Shown piece by piece: positions 27,160-36,613 of a stretch of 64,000 bases of DNA. Source of the DNA: Corynebacterium pseudogenitalium (GTDB lineage Bacteria > Actinomycetota > Actinomycetes > Mycobacteriales > Mycobacteriaceae); contig NZ_CP072934.1 in NCBI RefSeq assembly GCF_024453815.1, forward strand, positions 992,001-1,056,000. The letters run 5' to 3'. Position numbers and translations under genes: made by a program. The number at the start of each line of letters is the position of its first letter. Position 1 is the first letter of the stretch. The notes under the pieces were generated by a model. It saw nothing but the letters and a program-made list of their open reading frames with translations. It did not search any database and was not told where the DNA came from.

Positions 27160-27463
27160 GGCACCACTTTAGCGTGAATCGCACACCTACAGCCCAAACA
27201 TGGGTTACAATACTGGGCGGATCACGCGCGTCGCACAAGGTTGGTCGCGCACCCAGTCTCACCGATCCGCTTCCTCCTTTTTGCAATCTACGTGCAGTGG
27301 CGTAGTTTTATTACATGGTTTTCACTGACCATGGGGGAGCGCGCAGGCAGTTCAGTTACTGCTAATGAACTTGCAGCGCACAGTGAACGTAACGACACAA
27401 TGCACACGAAAGCTTCGAATCAGTGTTCACTCTCTTTGCTGGCGAAGTGACGAAAGGACATCC
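27160..27463 (+). promoter_or_regulatory. rho promoter and long structured leader
   Basis: No gene is seen. TACAAT (27206-27211) is a good -10, giving a leader of about 245 nt before the rho GTG. Early in the leader GCGGATC (27217-27223) can pair with GATCCGC (27264-27270), enclosing GCGCG (27226-27230) with CGCGC (27246-27250); the outer stem is followed at once by TTCCTCCTTTTT. This resembles an intrinsic terminator or attenuator ahead of rho. Confidence 0.55.
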
Positions 27464-29290
27464 GTGACAGATACGGGAAACGCAGCAGGAACCGACCTTC
27501 AGGCACTGAAGATTCCTGAACTGCGCAAACTTGCCGCCGAAAAAGGACTTAAAGGTGTCTCCGGTCTACGAAAGGGCGAGCTCATCCAGGCCATTACGAC
27601 CGGTACGGTCCCTGGTAAGACCCCTGCGAAGGCTGCAGAAGAGGAAACGCACAGCGACAACCGCCGTCGCGCAACTCGCAAGGCTGCTGACCCCGCCGAA
27701 AACAGTGAGGCAAAGGGCGATAAGTCGGGCGACGAAGAAAAGGCGAACGAGCAGCAGTCCGGGCAGCACGAGGGACGCTACGAGTCCAGGTCTGCAGCAC
27801 GCCGCGCTCGTCGGAACCGCGCAAAACACAACCACGAGGCCCACGAGCCCCATGAGTCTGACGCGGAGCAGAAGCGTTCGAATGAAGAGAAGAACGACAA
27901 GCACGATAACGACTCGTCCGTTGAGAAGTCTGACAACAACAATGACAGCAATGGCAACGGTGGCCGTGGCCGTAACCAGCGCAACGACCGTGGAGGTCGC
28001 AACAACCGTGACCACGACGAAGACGGAGGGGGGCGTCGTGGACGCCGCGGCCGTCGTGGACGCCGCGGTAGGGACAACAACCGTGACCAGCAGGACAACC
28101 AGAACATTCCACCAGAGGAGCTGCAGGAAGTAGCAGGTATTGTCGATGTCATCGACAACAACGCTGCGTTCATCCGCACCACTGGTTATCGCCAGAGCAG
28201 CGCAGACGTGTATGTGAACAATCGCCTCGTTCGGGCGAACGGCTTGCGTTCTGGTGACGCGGTGATCGGCCAGGTTCGCGCGAATGGGCAGGGGCACCAG
28301 CACGGCTCTGGCCGTAACCGCCAGCGCTACAACCAGCTGGTCCGCGTTGATTCCGTCAACGGTATGACGCCAGAGGACGCGAAGCAGCGCAAGCAGTTCC
28401 ACAAGTTGACGCCGCTGTACCCGAACAAGCGCCTGCGCCTGGAGACGGAGCCAAATATCCTGACCACTCGTGTCATCGACCTGGTCATGCCGATCGGTAA
28501 GGGACAGCGCGCGTTGATCGTCTCGCCTCCAAAGGCTGGTAAGACGACGATCTTGCAGAACATTGCGAACGCCATCGCGAAGAACAACCCAGAGTGCTAC
28601 CTGATGGTCGTCCTCGTTGACGAGCGTCCCGAGGAAGTCACGGACATGCAGCGCAGCGTCAAGGGTGAGGTTATCGCCTCCACCTTCGACCGCCCGCCAT
28701 CAGAGCACACCGCTGTTGCCGAGCTCGCCATTGAACGGGCAAAGCGTCTCGTGGAGATGGGGCAGGACGTCGTCGTTCTTCTCGACTCCATTACACGCCT
28801 GGGCCGTGCGTATAACAACTCCTCACCAGCGTCTGGTCGCATCCTGTCCGGTGGTGTTGACTCCAACGCGCTGTACCCGCCGAAGCGCTTCCTAGGCGCC
28901 GCCCGCAATATCGAAGAGGGCGGCTCGCTCACAATCATCGCCACGGCGATGGTGGAGACCGGTTCCGCTGGTGACACCGTGATCTTCGAGGAATTCAAGG
29001 GCACTGGTAACGCCGAGCTGAAACTTGACCGCAAGATCGCGGAGCGTAGGGTCTTCCCAGCTGTCGACGTCAACCCATCCGGCACCCGCAAGGATGAACT
29101 GCTAATGGGGCCGGATGAGGCACGTGTCATGCACAAGCTTCGCCGCATCCTGTCGGCGCTTGACCCGCAGCAATCCATTGACATGCTGATCAAGCAGCTG
29201 AAGAAGACGAAGAGTAACGGCGAGTTCCTGATGGGCGTCGCCAACTCAGCACCAATGGTGGCTGACCAAGACGCAGAGGAGTACATCTAA
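27464..29290 (+). CDS. rho: Transcription termination factor Rho
   Basis: Hexameric RNA-dependent ATPase/helicase. 608 residues from GTG 27464, which has AAAGGA 7 nt upstream; longer starts lack a ribosome site. Order: Rho_N helical domain (10-45), then a disordered insertion to about 205, rich in Asn, Asp, Arg, Gly and Lys and typical of high-GC actinobacteria, then the RNA-binding cold-shock fold (210-320). The ATPase core has P-P-K-A-G-K-T-T near 360, [10 protein letters not shown] near 440 and the Q/R-loop region. prfA starts within the stop codon (TAATG). Confidence 0.97.
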   Translation: MTDTGNAAGTDLQALKIPELRKLAAEKGLKGVSGLRKGELIQAITTGTVPGKTPAKAAEEETHSDNRRRATRKAADPAENSEAKGDKSGDEEKANEQQSGQHEGRYESRSAARRARRNRAKHNHEAHEPHESDAEQKRSNEEKNDKHDNDSSVEKSDNNNDSNGNGGRGRNQRNDRGGRNNRDHDEDGGGRRGRRGRRGRRGRDNNRDQQDNQNIPPEELQEVAGIVDVIDNNAAFIRTTGYRQSSADVYVNNRLVRANGLRSGDAVIGQVRANGQGHQHGSGRNRQRYNQLVRVDSVNGMTPEDAKQRKQFHKLTPLYPNKRLRLETEPNILTTRVIDLVMPIGKGQRALIVSPPKAGKTTILQNIANAIAKNNPECYLMVVLVDERPEEVTDMQRSVKGEVIASTFDRPPSEHTAVAELAIERAKRLVEMGQDVVVLLDSITRLGRAYNNSSPASGRILSGGVDSNALYPPKRFLGAARNIEEGGSLTIIATAMVETGSAGDTVIFEEFKGTGNAELKLDRKIAERRVFPAVDVNPSGTRKDELLMGPDEARVMHKLRRILSALDPQQSIDMLIKQLKKTKSNGEFLMGVANSAPMVADQDAEEYI

Positions 29291-30363
29291 TGGCTGGCGA
29301 AGTTTCGCTTGTCGACGACTACGTCGCCGAATACGAGGGCATTCAGGCCCAAATGGGCGACCCAGAAATTGCGGGCGACCAGGATAAATTCCGGAAGCTT
29401 TCAAAGCGCTACGCCGAACTGCAGCCGATCATCAAGGTCAACGACGCGCTGAACCAGGCGAGGGAAGACCACGAAGCTGCGGCTGAGATGGCGTACGAAG
29501 ACAAAGAGTTCGCCGAAGAAGCTGAACGTCTTGCGAAAGAGATCGTCGCGCTTGAGGAGGAGCTCGCAGACCTGCTCGCACCTCGCGACGAGCACGATGG
29601 TGATGACATCATCATGGAGCTCAAGGCCGGTGCTGGCGGTGAAGAGGCGGCCCTCTTCGCTGGTGATCTCGCCCGCATGTATCAAAAGTACTGCGAGAAG
29701 CATGGCTTGACCTGGGAAGTACTCGACTTGTCTGAGTCGGACCTTGGCGGCGTAAAGGATATGACCGTCGCGGTGAAGGCGAAGACGCCGTCACGTGACG
29801 GTGCATGGTCCAAGCTGAAATTTGAGGGTGGCGTACACCGTGTGCAGCGCGTGCCAGTCACCGAGTCGCAGGGCCGCATTCAGACGTCGGCCGCGGGTGT
29901 ATATGTGTTCCCGGAGCCGGACGAAGTGGCGTCGGTAAATATTGATGAGAAGGACATCCGCGTTGATGTCTACCGATCCTCCGGTAAAGGCGGCCAGGGC
30001 GTGAACACTACTGACTCAGCAGTGCGCATTACACACCTGCCGACGAACATTGTGGTGACCTGTCAGAACGAGCGCTCGCAGATTCAGAACCGCGCCCGCG
30101 CAATGCAGGTGTTGCAAGCTCGCCTTGACCAGCTCGAGCGCGAGAAGGCCGAAGCAGAAGCCGCCGAGGGACGCGCGTCGCAGGTGCGGACCATGGACCG
30201 CTCCGAGCGCATTCGGACCTATAACTGGCCCGAGAATCGTATCTCGGATCACCGCATCAACTACAAGGCGAACAACCTTGACACTGTGCTCGATGGCAAC
30301 ATGGACGATCTGATTACAGCGCTTCAGGCGCACGAGCGGCAGGAACGACTTGAAGCCGAGTAA
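29290..30363 (+). CDS. prfA: Peptide chain release factor 1
   Basis: Reads UAA/UAG and triggers peptide release. 357 residues. The catalytic G-G-Q motif is at 234-236 in [10 protein letters not shown], and its Gln is the methylation target of PrmC, encoded next. The codon-recognition loop P-V-T-E-S is present near 193. The ATG shares one base with the rho stop. Confidence 0.97.
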   Translation: MAGEVSLVDDYVAEYEGIQAQMGDPEIAGDQDKFRKLSKRYAELQPIIKVNDALNQAREDHEAAAEMAYEDKEFAEEAERLAKEIVALEEELADLLAPRDEHDGDDIIMELKAGAGGEEAALFAGDLARMYQKYCEKHGLTWEVLDLSESDLGGVKDMTVAVKAKTPSRDGAWSKLKFEGGVHRVQRVPVTESQGRIQTSAAGVYVFPEPDEVASVNIDEKDIRVDVYRSSGKGGQGVNTTDSAVRITHLPTNIVVTCQNERSQIQNRARAMQVLQARLDQLEREKAEAEAAEGRASQVRTMDRSERIRTYNWPENRISDHRINYKANNLDTVLDGNMDDLITALQAHERQERLEAE

Positions 30364-31216
30364 ACTCCCCGCTCAACAGGTCATCGCCCGTGGCGCGCAG
30401 CAGCTTGCGGCCGCGGGCGTTGCCACGCCAGCAGTCGACGCGAGGTTGATCGCTGCCTGGCTTCTCGACGACACCCCGATGAACGTACTGTTCCTCGACG
30501 TTGACCAGGAGTTTGAAACAGCGTTTGAAGCAGCGATTCAACGCCGGGCATCGCGCGAACCACTCCAGCACATCGTTGGGGCCGCGCCGTTTGGGCCTCT
30601 GACGCTGCGTGTCGGACCGGGTGTGTTTATCCCGCGGCCGGAGACCGAGGTACTAGCCGATTGGGCAGTGAAAACATTGCAGCAGTCCGCCACTTCGCAG
30701 GCGCCCACTGTCGTGGATCTGGGCACTGGTTCGGGCGCGCTCGCGCTCTACATCGCGAATGCGGTACCGTGCGCCGAAGTGATCGCGGTGGAGCGGTCCG
30801 AAGCTGCTCGCGAGTATGCCCAACGAAATCGCGATGAACTCGGCTTGAACGTCCGGATCGTCGAAGGGGACATGACTGATCACAACTTGTTGTCTACGCT
30901 GCACGGCACCGTAGACATGGTGGTAAGCAACCCGCCGTACGTTCCCAATACCGACGGTCTGGACCCAGAGGTCTACGTAGACCCACCGGAAGCAGTCTTT
31001 TCCGGAGACGACGGTATGGACGCGATACGTGGCCTGGTGCCGGTGGCTGCGACGCTATTGAAACCGGGCGGAGTATTTGCGGTTGAACATGATGACGCAA
31101 CTTCTGACCTGACTGTTGACGCCGTTACGGCATCCGACATGTTCGATAGAGTGGAGCGGTTAGCGGACCTCACCGGAAAACACCGCTTTGTCTGTGCCCG
31201 GAAACAGAGCGAGTAA
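30350..31216 (+). CDS. prmC: Release factor glutamine methyltransferase
   Basis: N5-methylates the GGQ glutamine of release factors. 288 residues. N-terminal helical domain, then SAM motif [10 protein letters not shown] near 122-131 and the catalytic N-P-P-Y at 194-197. The start is TTG 30350, preceded by AGGAA, and it overlaps the end of prfA by 14 bases, which argues for coupled translation of enzyme and substrate. Confidence 0.94.
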   Translation: MKPSKLPAQQVIARGAQQLAAAGVATPAVDARLIAAWLLDDTPMNVLFLDVDQEFETAFEAAIQRRASREPLQHIVGAAPFGPLTLRVGPGVFIPRPETEVLADWAVKTLQQSATSQAPTVVDLGTGSGALALYIANAVPCAEVIAVERSEAAREYAQRNRDELGLNVRIVEGDMTDHNLLSTLHGTVDMVVSNPPYVPNTDGLDPEVYVDPPEAVFSGDDGMDAIRGLVPVAATLLKPGGVFAVEHDDATSDLTVDAVTASDMFDRVERLADLTGKHRFVCARKQSE

Positions 31217-31253
31217 GCTAGTCCGGTACTGAACAAAGAAAACGAGGAGCATT

Positions 31254-31913
31254 ATGGCGAGTAGGGTTTTCCAGTGCCTCGAACCAGAAGAACGCGAACA
31301 AGGACTGCAGGCAGCAGAAGCCGCAGTGAAAGAGGGGCGTTGCATCGTCCTTCCTACTGACACCGTCTACGGCATCGGCGCCGACGCATTTAATAACCAG
31401 GCGGTGGCGACACTGCTGGAAACGAAGCGGCGGGGCCCCGATATGCCAGTACCAGTGTTGGTAGGGTCTTGGACTACTATCCAGGGGCTCGTGCGGGAGT
31501 TCACGGACACCGCTAAAACTCTTGTTGAAGCATTTTGGCCGGGAGGGCTTTCGATCGTCGTTCCGGAAGCCCCGAGCCTTCCCTGGAATCTCGGCGACAC
31601 TCGTGGCACCGTGTTGTTGCGGATGCCGAATCAACCCCTGGCGCTTGAACTTCTGCAGCGAACTGGCCCGATGGCGGTCTCGTCGGCGAACCTGACGGGC
31701 AATCCACCAGCGCTCAACGCGGCTGCTGCACGCCAGCAGTTCGGGGAGGCAGTCGGCGTGTATCTCGAGGGTGGGCCCGCCGAAGTTGGCACCCCGTCAA
31801 CGATTATCGATATTTCTGGCCCTAGCCCAGTCATCCTGCGAGAGGGAGCTATCAGCACGGAACGCATTTCTCAAGTCCTAAAACTTGACCCAGACCAGTT
31901 GCGGAGGAAGTAG
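31254..31913 (+). CDS. Threonylcarbamoyl-AMP synthase (Sua5/YciO/TsaC family)
   Basis: Makes threonylcarbamoyl-adenylate for the t6A modification of ANN-reading tRNAs. 219 residues, the single-domain length. Motifs: C-I-V-L-P-T-D-T-V-Y-G-I near 30, K-R-R-G-P-D-M-P near 58 and S-S-A-N-L-T-G near 142. GAGGAG precedes the ATG. wecA follows without a gap. Confidence 0.94.
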   Translation: MASRVFQCLEPEEREQGLQAAEAAVKEGRCIVLPTDTVYGIGADAFNNQAVATLLETKRRGPDMPVPVLVGSWTTIQGLVREFTDTAKTLVEAFWPGGLSIVVPEAPSLPWNLGDTRGTVLLRMPNQPLALELLQRTGPMAVSSANLTGNPPALNAAAARQQFGEAVGVYLEGGPAEVGTPSTIIDISGPSPVILREGAISTERISQVLKLDPDQLRRK

Positions 31914-33056
31914 ATGGGCGGCGCCGGAGTCCCGCTGCGTGAATTGGGCTTGGTTCTGCTTGTTGCCGCAGCGATCACCTACCTGCTTACAGGCGTGGTG
32001 CGCACAGCGCTCGTTCGGACGGGCAGGGTGGCAGAGATCCGCAAACGCGATGTGCATACCCAGCCGACGCCTTCTGTCGGTGGCCTTGCCATGTTTACAG
32101 GGCTCGTATGCGCCCTTTTTCTTGCGCAGCAGCTCCCAGCGCTCACACGTGGGTTCGCACCGGTGACGCCCGAAATGACGGCAGTCTTCGCTGGTGCGAG
32201 CGGCATCGTGATTCTTGGAATTATCGACGACCTCTACGAGCTTGGGGCCGTCGTAAAGCTGTGCGGACAACTCTTGGTAGCTGGCCTCATGAGCTTTCTT
32301 GGACTGGTCTTTACCGTCTTTTACGTCCCGTTTGGGGAGGGGACCACGCTAATCCTCGATCAAGTGCAGGGTATGTTGCTGTCCGCGTTCTTCACGGTGC
32401 TCATCATTAATGCGGTGAATTTTGTCGATGGCATCGACGGCCTAGCAGCCGGGTTAGGGATGATCGCTGGGGGAGCGATTCTCCTCTTCTCCCTCACCGT
32501 GCTCCACGACCAGGGGGGTGCTGTTTCGGCCTACCCGCCAGCGATCATTTGCTCGATTCTCGTCGGAATTTGTGCCGGGTTCTTGCCGCATAATTTCGAG
32601 CCCGCCCGAATTTTCATGGGGGACTCAGGCGCGATGCTTATTGGATTGCTGCTGGCAGCCGCGTCGACGTCAGCGTCGGGCAAGATCAACATGTCACTCT
32701 ATGGGGCTGCAGACATGGTGGCATTAGTGAGCCCAATCATCGTTGTGTTTGCTGCAATTGCCTTGCCGTTGCTTGACCTGATTTGGGCGGTCATCCGACG
32801 TGTGATCCGTGGCCAGCGACCGTGGGAGGCAGACGCCGGACATATTCACCACCGACTGCTTCGCCTCGGGCATACGCACCGACGCACGGTATTGGTGCTC
32901 TACATGTGGATTTCTGCAGTAGCCCTCGGTGCGGTGAGCTTTTCGATCGTCCCCACCCGATTTGCTGTAGCTTTTACCGTCCTTTCGTTGGTGGTGGCCT
33001 TTGTTGCGACGCTCATTCCATGGCTGAAAGGCAAGATTGGCCCTGTATCTGTGTAG
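31914..33056 (+). CDS. wecA: Polyprenyl-phosphate GlcNAc-1-phosphate transferase (WecA/Rfe)
   Basis: Membrane transferase that moves GlcNAc-1-P from UDP-GlcNAc to decaprenyl phosphate, the first committed step of the arabinogalactan linker in mycolata. 380 residues, about 11 membrane segments. Family motifs: D-V-H-T-Q-P-T-P-S-V-G-G near 43, G-I-I-D-D-L-Y-E near 100, N-A-V-N-F-V-D-G-I-D-G near 163, and the H-I-H-H-R-L-L-R-L-G-H loop near 310. GGAGGAAG lies before the ATG. MraY is the other relative, but the D-G-I-D-G-L context and location fit WecA. Confidence 0.93.
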   Translation: MGGAGVPLRELGLVLLVAAAITYLLTGVVRTALVRTGRVAEIRKRDVHTQPTPSVGGLAMFTGLVCALFLAQQLPALTRGFAPVTPEMTAVFAGASGIVILGIIDDLYELGAVVKLCGQLLVAGLMSFLGLVFTVFYVPFGEGTTLILDQVQGMLLSAFFTVLIINAVNFVDGIDGLAAGLGMIAGGAILLFSLTVLHDQGGAVSAYPPAIICSILVGICAGFLPHNFEPARIFMGDSGAMLIGLLLAAASTSASGKINMSLYGAADMVALVSPIIVVFAAIALPLLDLIWAVIRRVIRGQRPWEADAGHIHHRLLRLGHTHRRTVLVLYMWISAVALGAVSFSIVPTRFAVAFTVLSLVVAFVATLIPWLKGKIGPVSV

Positions 33057-33067
33057 GATGTCCAATC

Positions 33068-33529
33068 GTGGATACTCCAAAGAACCCTGTGACGCCGAAC
33101 CTGGAAGTGTCAGACACTGAGCAGTATGAGAACCAACGGCGGCCGCTGCTGCGTGCACTGCGCTTTGGAACGTTGGCATTGCTGGCGCTGCTTATCATCT
33201 CGCTGATGGCATGGGGAGCCGTGAGCGGCGCGCCAGGTCTTTGGGCTGTATTGATGGGGGTCGGTATTGGTGGTGGCTTTGTGCTGTTGACCGCTATCAG
33301 TGTTCTTGCGACGTCTAATTCCACCCCTACAACCACGATGGCTGTCGTCCTCGGCGGTTGGCTCATCAAGATGGTCGTCATCGTGCTTATCTTGCTCGGG
33401 CTTCGGAACGCAACGTTTTACGACTCGACAGCATTCGGTGTAACTACGATCGCGGCACTTGTTGTTGCGTTAGGCGCCGAAGCTATGGGGGTACTGAGCG
33501 TACGAACGGCATATATTCAGAAGCCTTAA
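33068..33529 (+). CDS. atpI: ATP synthase I-like membrane protein (AtpI)
   Basis: Small membrane protein encoded upstream of the F1Fo genes; its relatives assist c-ring assembly or Mg2+ handling. 153 residues from GTG 33068 (AGGATG upstream). Four hydrophobic segments (about 39-60, 67-88, 98-118, 130-147), polar N-terminus. It follows wecA by 11 bases, and a strong terminator after it separates it from atpB, so here it is transcribed with the wecA group rather than the ATP synthase operon. Confidence 0.75.
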   Translation: MDTPKNPVTPNLEVSDTEQYENQRRPLLRALRFGTLALLALLIISLMAWGAVSGAPGLWAVLMGVGIGGGFVLLTAISVLATSNSTPTTTMAVVLGGWLIKMVVIVLILLGLRNATFYDSTAFGVTTIAALVVALGAEAMGVLSVRTAYIQKP

Positions 33530-33544
33530 GACATACAGACATTT

Positions 33545-33582
33545 GCGTTGCTACCCCCTCGCCTTGGGGTGGCAACGCTTTT
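33545..33582 (+). terminator. Terminator after atpI
   Basis: Stem GCGTTGCTACCCC (33545-33557) with GGGGTGGCAACGC (33566-33578), 13 bp with one G-U pair, 8-nt loop, followed by TTTTCT. Closes the rho-prfA-prmC-sua5-wecA-atpI unit. Confidence 0.88.
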
Positions 33583-33971
33583 CTATGTCGGAATGTAGGG
33601 GAATTCCTACCGAATTTGTGGGTGTCTACCCCTTTTTGGAACGGGTGTGGGGGAAGTAACATTTTAGGTGAAAACGCCAGTACCAGCCATATTTTAGTGG
33701 CGTGTAACCGAAAAATGCTCAGAAGAAGCTTTGGAAGACCCCCTAAAGCGTGAAAATACGCTGTGACCTGTTAAAGTATCGGGCGGGTTAGTTAAGGTCT
33801 GCTGCTTCCTTATTTTTCGCTGGAAGAAGCACGAAAATACATCCCCTGTCCCGTGGTAGAAGATGTGCGACGGAGTCCGCCACGGAGACAGCTTGTTGGA
33901 GACGTCCATCGCACCGCACGTTAAGTGCGGCCCGAGAACGGGAGAGAACGCTGAGCGTTACAACTTTGGCC
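33583..33971 (+). promoter_or_regulatory. Upstream region of the atp operon
   Basis: No gene is seen in these 389 bases. They must contain the atpB promoter; TAAAGT (33772-33777) and TAAGGT (33793-33798) are candidate -10 elements, neither with a clear -35. Near the start are a 6-bp hairpin (CCGCAC/GTGCGG, 33923-33939) and AACGC-TGA-GCGTT (33947-33959), which could fold in the leader and affect atpB initiation. Confidence 0.4.
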
Positions 33972-34766
33972 ATGAAGGGTACATTCCACGCACCCCAATT
34001 GGGTCCAGAATTTTTCCCGGGGCACACGTTCGACCAGTTTATTGGTGAAGATTTCGCCAATGGCTGGTTCGCGCTGGACCGTATCATGCTGGTTCGCCTG
34101 TTCATGGCGGCAGTACTGGTGGTCCTCTTTGTTATTGCTTTTAGGAAGCCAAAACTGGTTCCTAAGGGTCTGCAGAATATCGGTGAGTTGGGCGTGGATT
34201 TCGTCCGCATCCACATCGCCGAAGACACGCTGGGGAAGAAAGAGGGCCGGCGTTTCTTGCCGGTAATCGCGACAATCTTCTTCACGATCCTGTTCATGAA
34301 TGTCGCCACGATCATCCCTGGCCTCAACATCTCGCCAAACGCACGTATCGGTATGCCGATTGTGCTGGCTGTTGTTGCCTACATTGCGATGATCTACGCG
34401 GGCGTGCAGCGCTACGGCGTTGCCTTCTTCAAGCACTCGACCGTGATTCCTGGGTTGCCGTTCGCTCTGCACTTCCTTGTTGTGCCGATCGAGTTCTTCT
34501 CGACGTTCATTCTGCGTCCGGTCACGCTGGCACTTCGTCTTATGGCGAACTTCCTGGCTGGCCACATCATTCTCGTTCTGCTGTACTCTGCTACGAACTT
34601 CTTCTTCTGGCAGATCTCGGCCTGGACGAGTGTGTCAGGGCTGACCCTGATCGCGGCGTTGCTGTTCACCCTGTATGAGTTAATCATTATCTTCCTGCAG
34701 GCGTACATCTTCGCTCTGTTGACTGCGGTGTACATCGAACTGTCGCTGCATGCAGACGCGCACTAA
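33972..34766 (+). CDS. atpB: ATP synthase subunit a
   Basis: Fo membrane subunit forming the proton half-channels. 264 residues. Membrane segments with the conserved R-P-V-T-L-A-L-R-L-M-A-N-F block near 180-192 (essential Arg) and a following G-H. ATG 33972 gives M-K-G-T-F-H-A-P. It lacks a nearby ribosome site; an in-frame CTG at 33951 does have GGAG 6 nt upstream and would add seven residues, and TTG 33966 is also in frame. First gene of atpBEFHAGDC. Confidence 0.93.
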   Translation: MKGTFHAPQLGPEFFPGHTFDQFIGEDFANGWFALDRIMLVRLFMAAVLVVLFVIAFRKPKLVPKGLQNIGELGVDFVRIHIAEDTLGKKEGRRFLPVIATIFFTILFMNVATIIPGLNISPNARIGMPIVLAVVAYIAMIYAGVQRYGVAFFKHSTVIPGLPFALHFLVVPIEFFSTFILRPVTLALRLMANFLAGHIILVLLYSATNFFFWQISAWTSVSGLTLIAALLFTLYELIIIFLQAYIFALLTAVYIELSLHADAH

Positions 34767-34797
34767 CAAAGCGCAACCTACTGGTCAAACTGAATAA

Positions 34798-35115
<318 letters not shown>

Positions 35116-35162
35116 AAAGAACTCACGAATTCCACGTACACTTTTTAGATCAGGAGCAACCA

Positions 35163-35732
35163 ATGACTAACGTCAACGATATTTTCGTGTTGGCAGAGGG
35201 AGAGAAGCTTCCGCTCGAGACGGAGCCGTCCATTCTCCTGCCTGCCATGTACGACGTGGTTTGGTCGACCGTTGTCTTCGTCATCGTGTTCTTGCTCTTC
35301 AGGAAGTATGTCCTTCCGAAGTACCAGGAAGTGCTGGCGGAGCGCGAAGACCGAATCAAGGGCGGCATTGAGCGTGCTCAGGTTGCCCAGGCCGAGGCTA
35401 AGGCTGCTCTAGAAAAGAACAACGCTGAACTCGCTGAGGCACGCGCCGAAGCTGCTGAGATCCGTGAAGCTGCCCGGGCAAAGGGCAAGGAGATTCAGGC
35501 AGAACTTCGTGAGCGCGCTGAGGAAGAGTCTCGTCGAATTGTTGAAGCAGGCGAAAAGCAGCTTCTGGCTTCCCGCGAGCAGGTCGTCGCTGAACTGCGC
35601 AACGAGATGGGTCAGAACTCCATCAGTCTGGCAGAGCGTCTGCTGGGTACCGAGCTTTCGGATGATACCCGCCGCTCGAACACGATTGATGCTTTCCTCG
35701 CCGAACTCGACAACGTTTCTACGAGGAAGTAG
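35163..35732 (+). CDS. atpF: ATP synthase subunit b
   Basis: Peripheral stalk subunit. 189 residues: one membrane segment (about 30-50, [10 protein letters not shown]) followed by a long charged coiled coil rich in Ala, Glu and Arg that reaches F1. AGGAGC precedes the ATG by a few bases. It is not fused to the delta subunit, unlike the mycobacterial arrangement. atpH follows after 5 bases. Confidence 0.94.
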   Translation: MTNVNDIFVLAEGEKLPLETEPSILLPAMYDVVWSTVVFVIVFLLFRKYVLPKYQEVLAEREDRIKGGIERAQVAQAEAKAALEKNNAELAEARAEAAEIREAARAKGKEIQAELRERAEEESRRIVEAGEKQLLASREQVVAELRNEMGQNSISLAERLLGTELSDDTRRSNTIDAFLAELDNVSTRK

Positions 35733-35737
35733 GCGAA

Positions 35738-36571
35738 ATGAAGGCAGCTAGTCGCGAAGCACAAACAAAAGTTTCTGAGCAGCTTGATCAGCTGATTCAA
35801 GGGGCAGGGGACACCGTTGCTGTTGCATTGCAGCTTGGTACGGAACTGTTCCTGACCGTGGATCAGCTGGACGCCGAGCGTGCACTGCGCATCGCTGTCG
35901 CTGATAACTCGCTTGATGCCGCGCAGCGTCGCGGGATCATCAACGATGTTTTCGGTGCCAAGGTGGCAGAGCCTACGGCACAGATCCTTGCTGCAGCAGC
36001 TTCCGAGGAGTGGTCAAACCCGCGCGAGTTCCGCGCAGGCCTGATCAACCTAGGTCGACGCGCGCTGATGAAGGGCGCGGAGGCTCAAGGGCAGTTGGAG
36101 CAGGTCGAAAACGAGCTGTACCAACTCTCCACCTTGCTTGAGAAGGAGCGGAAGCTTACTCAGCTTCTCTCCGACCGAACCGCTACAGCCGCACAGAAGC
36201 GCGGTCTGCTTGCGAATGTCATTTACGGCAAGGTCACCACGGTTACTGAAGCGCTAGCTTTGCAGGTCATTGGCCGTCCAGAACACCACCCGGTAGACGA
36301 TCTCGCAGCTCTGGCAGCTGACGTCGCCGCGTTGCGTGGGAAGGCCGTGGCACGTGTGGTCACCGCACAGGCGCTCTCTGATGCGCAGCGCGATGCACTG
36401 GCACAGAAACTTGAGAACATTTACGGTCGTGAGATGGCGATCCATTCTGAGGTTGACCCCAGCCTCCTCGGTGGACTGACCATCCGAGTCGGCGATGAAC
36501 TGATTGACGGGTCGACGCGCGGTAAGTTGAACCGCATGCGCACCGACCTTCTCGCCAACGCGACCCTTTAG
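35738..36571 (+). CDS. atpH: ATP synthase subunit delta
   Basis: Links F1 to the peripheral stalk. 277 residues, about 100 more than in E. coli but normal for corynebacteria, whose delta carries an extra N-terminal helical region. The C-terminal OSCP/delta signature is visible: V-D-P-S-L-L-G-G-L-T-I-R-V-G-D near 244 followed by D-G-S-T-R-G-K-L. Five bases separate it from atpF. Confidence 0.94.
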   Translation: MKAASREAQTKVSEQLDQLIQGAGDTVAVALQLGTELFLTVDQLDAERALRIAVADNSLDAAQRRGIINDVFGAKVAEPTAQILAAAASEEWSNPREFRAGLINLGRRALMKGAEAQGQLEQVENELYQLSTLLEKERKLTQLLSDRTATAAQKRGLLANVIYGKVTTVTEALALQVIGRPEHHPVDDLAALAADVAALRGKAVARVVTAQALSDAQRDALAQKLENIYGREMAIHSEVDPSLLGGLTIRVGDELIDGSTRGKLNRMRTDLLANATL

Positions 36572-36613
36572 TAAGAGATAATGCTGGAACAAACTACCGA
36601 GAGCAGGAAGAAC

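Noticed and set aside
33694..33909. 71-residue minus-strand frame in the atp upstream region
   Set aside because: No ribosome site, no family resemblance, and it overlaps the likely atp promoter.
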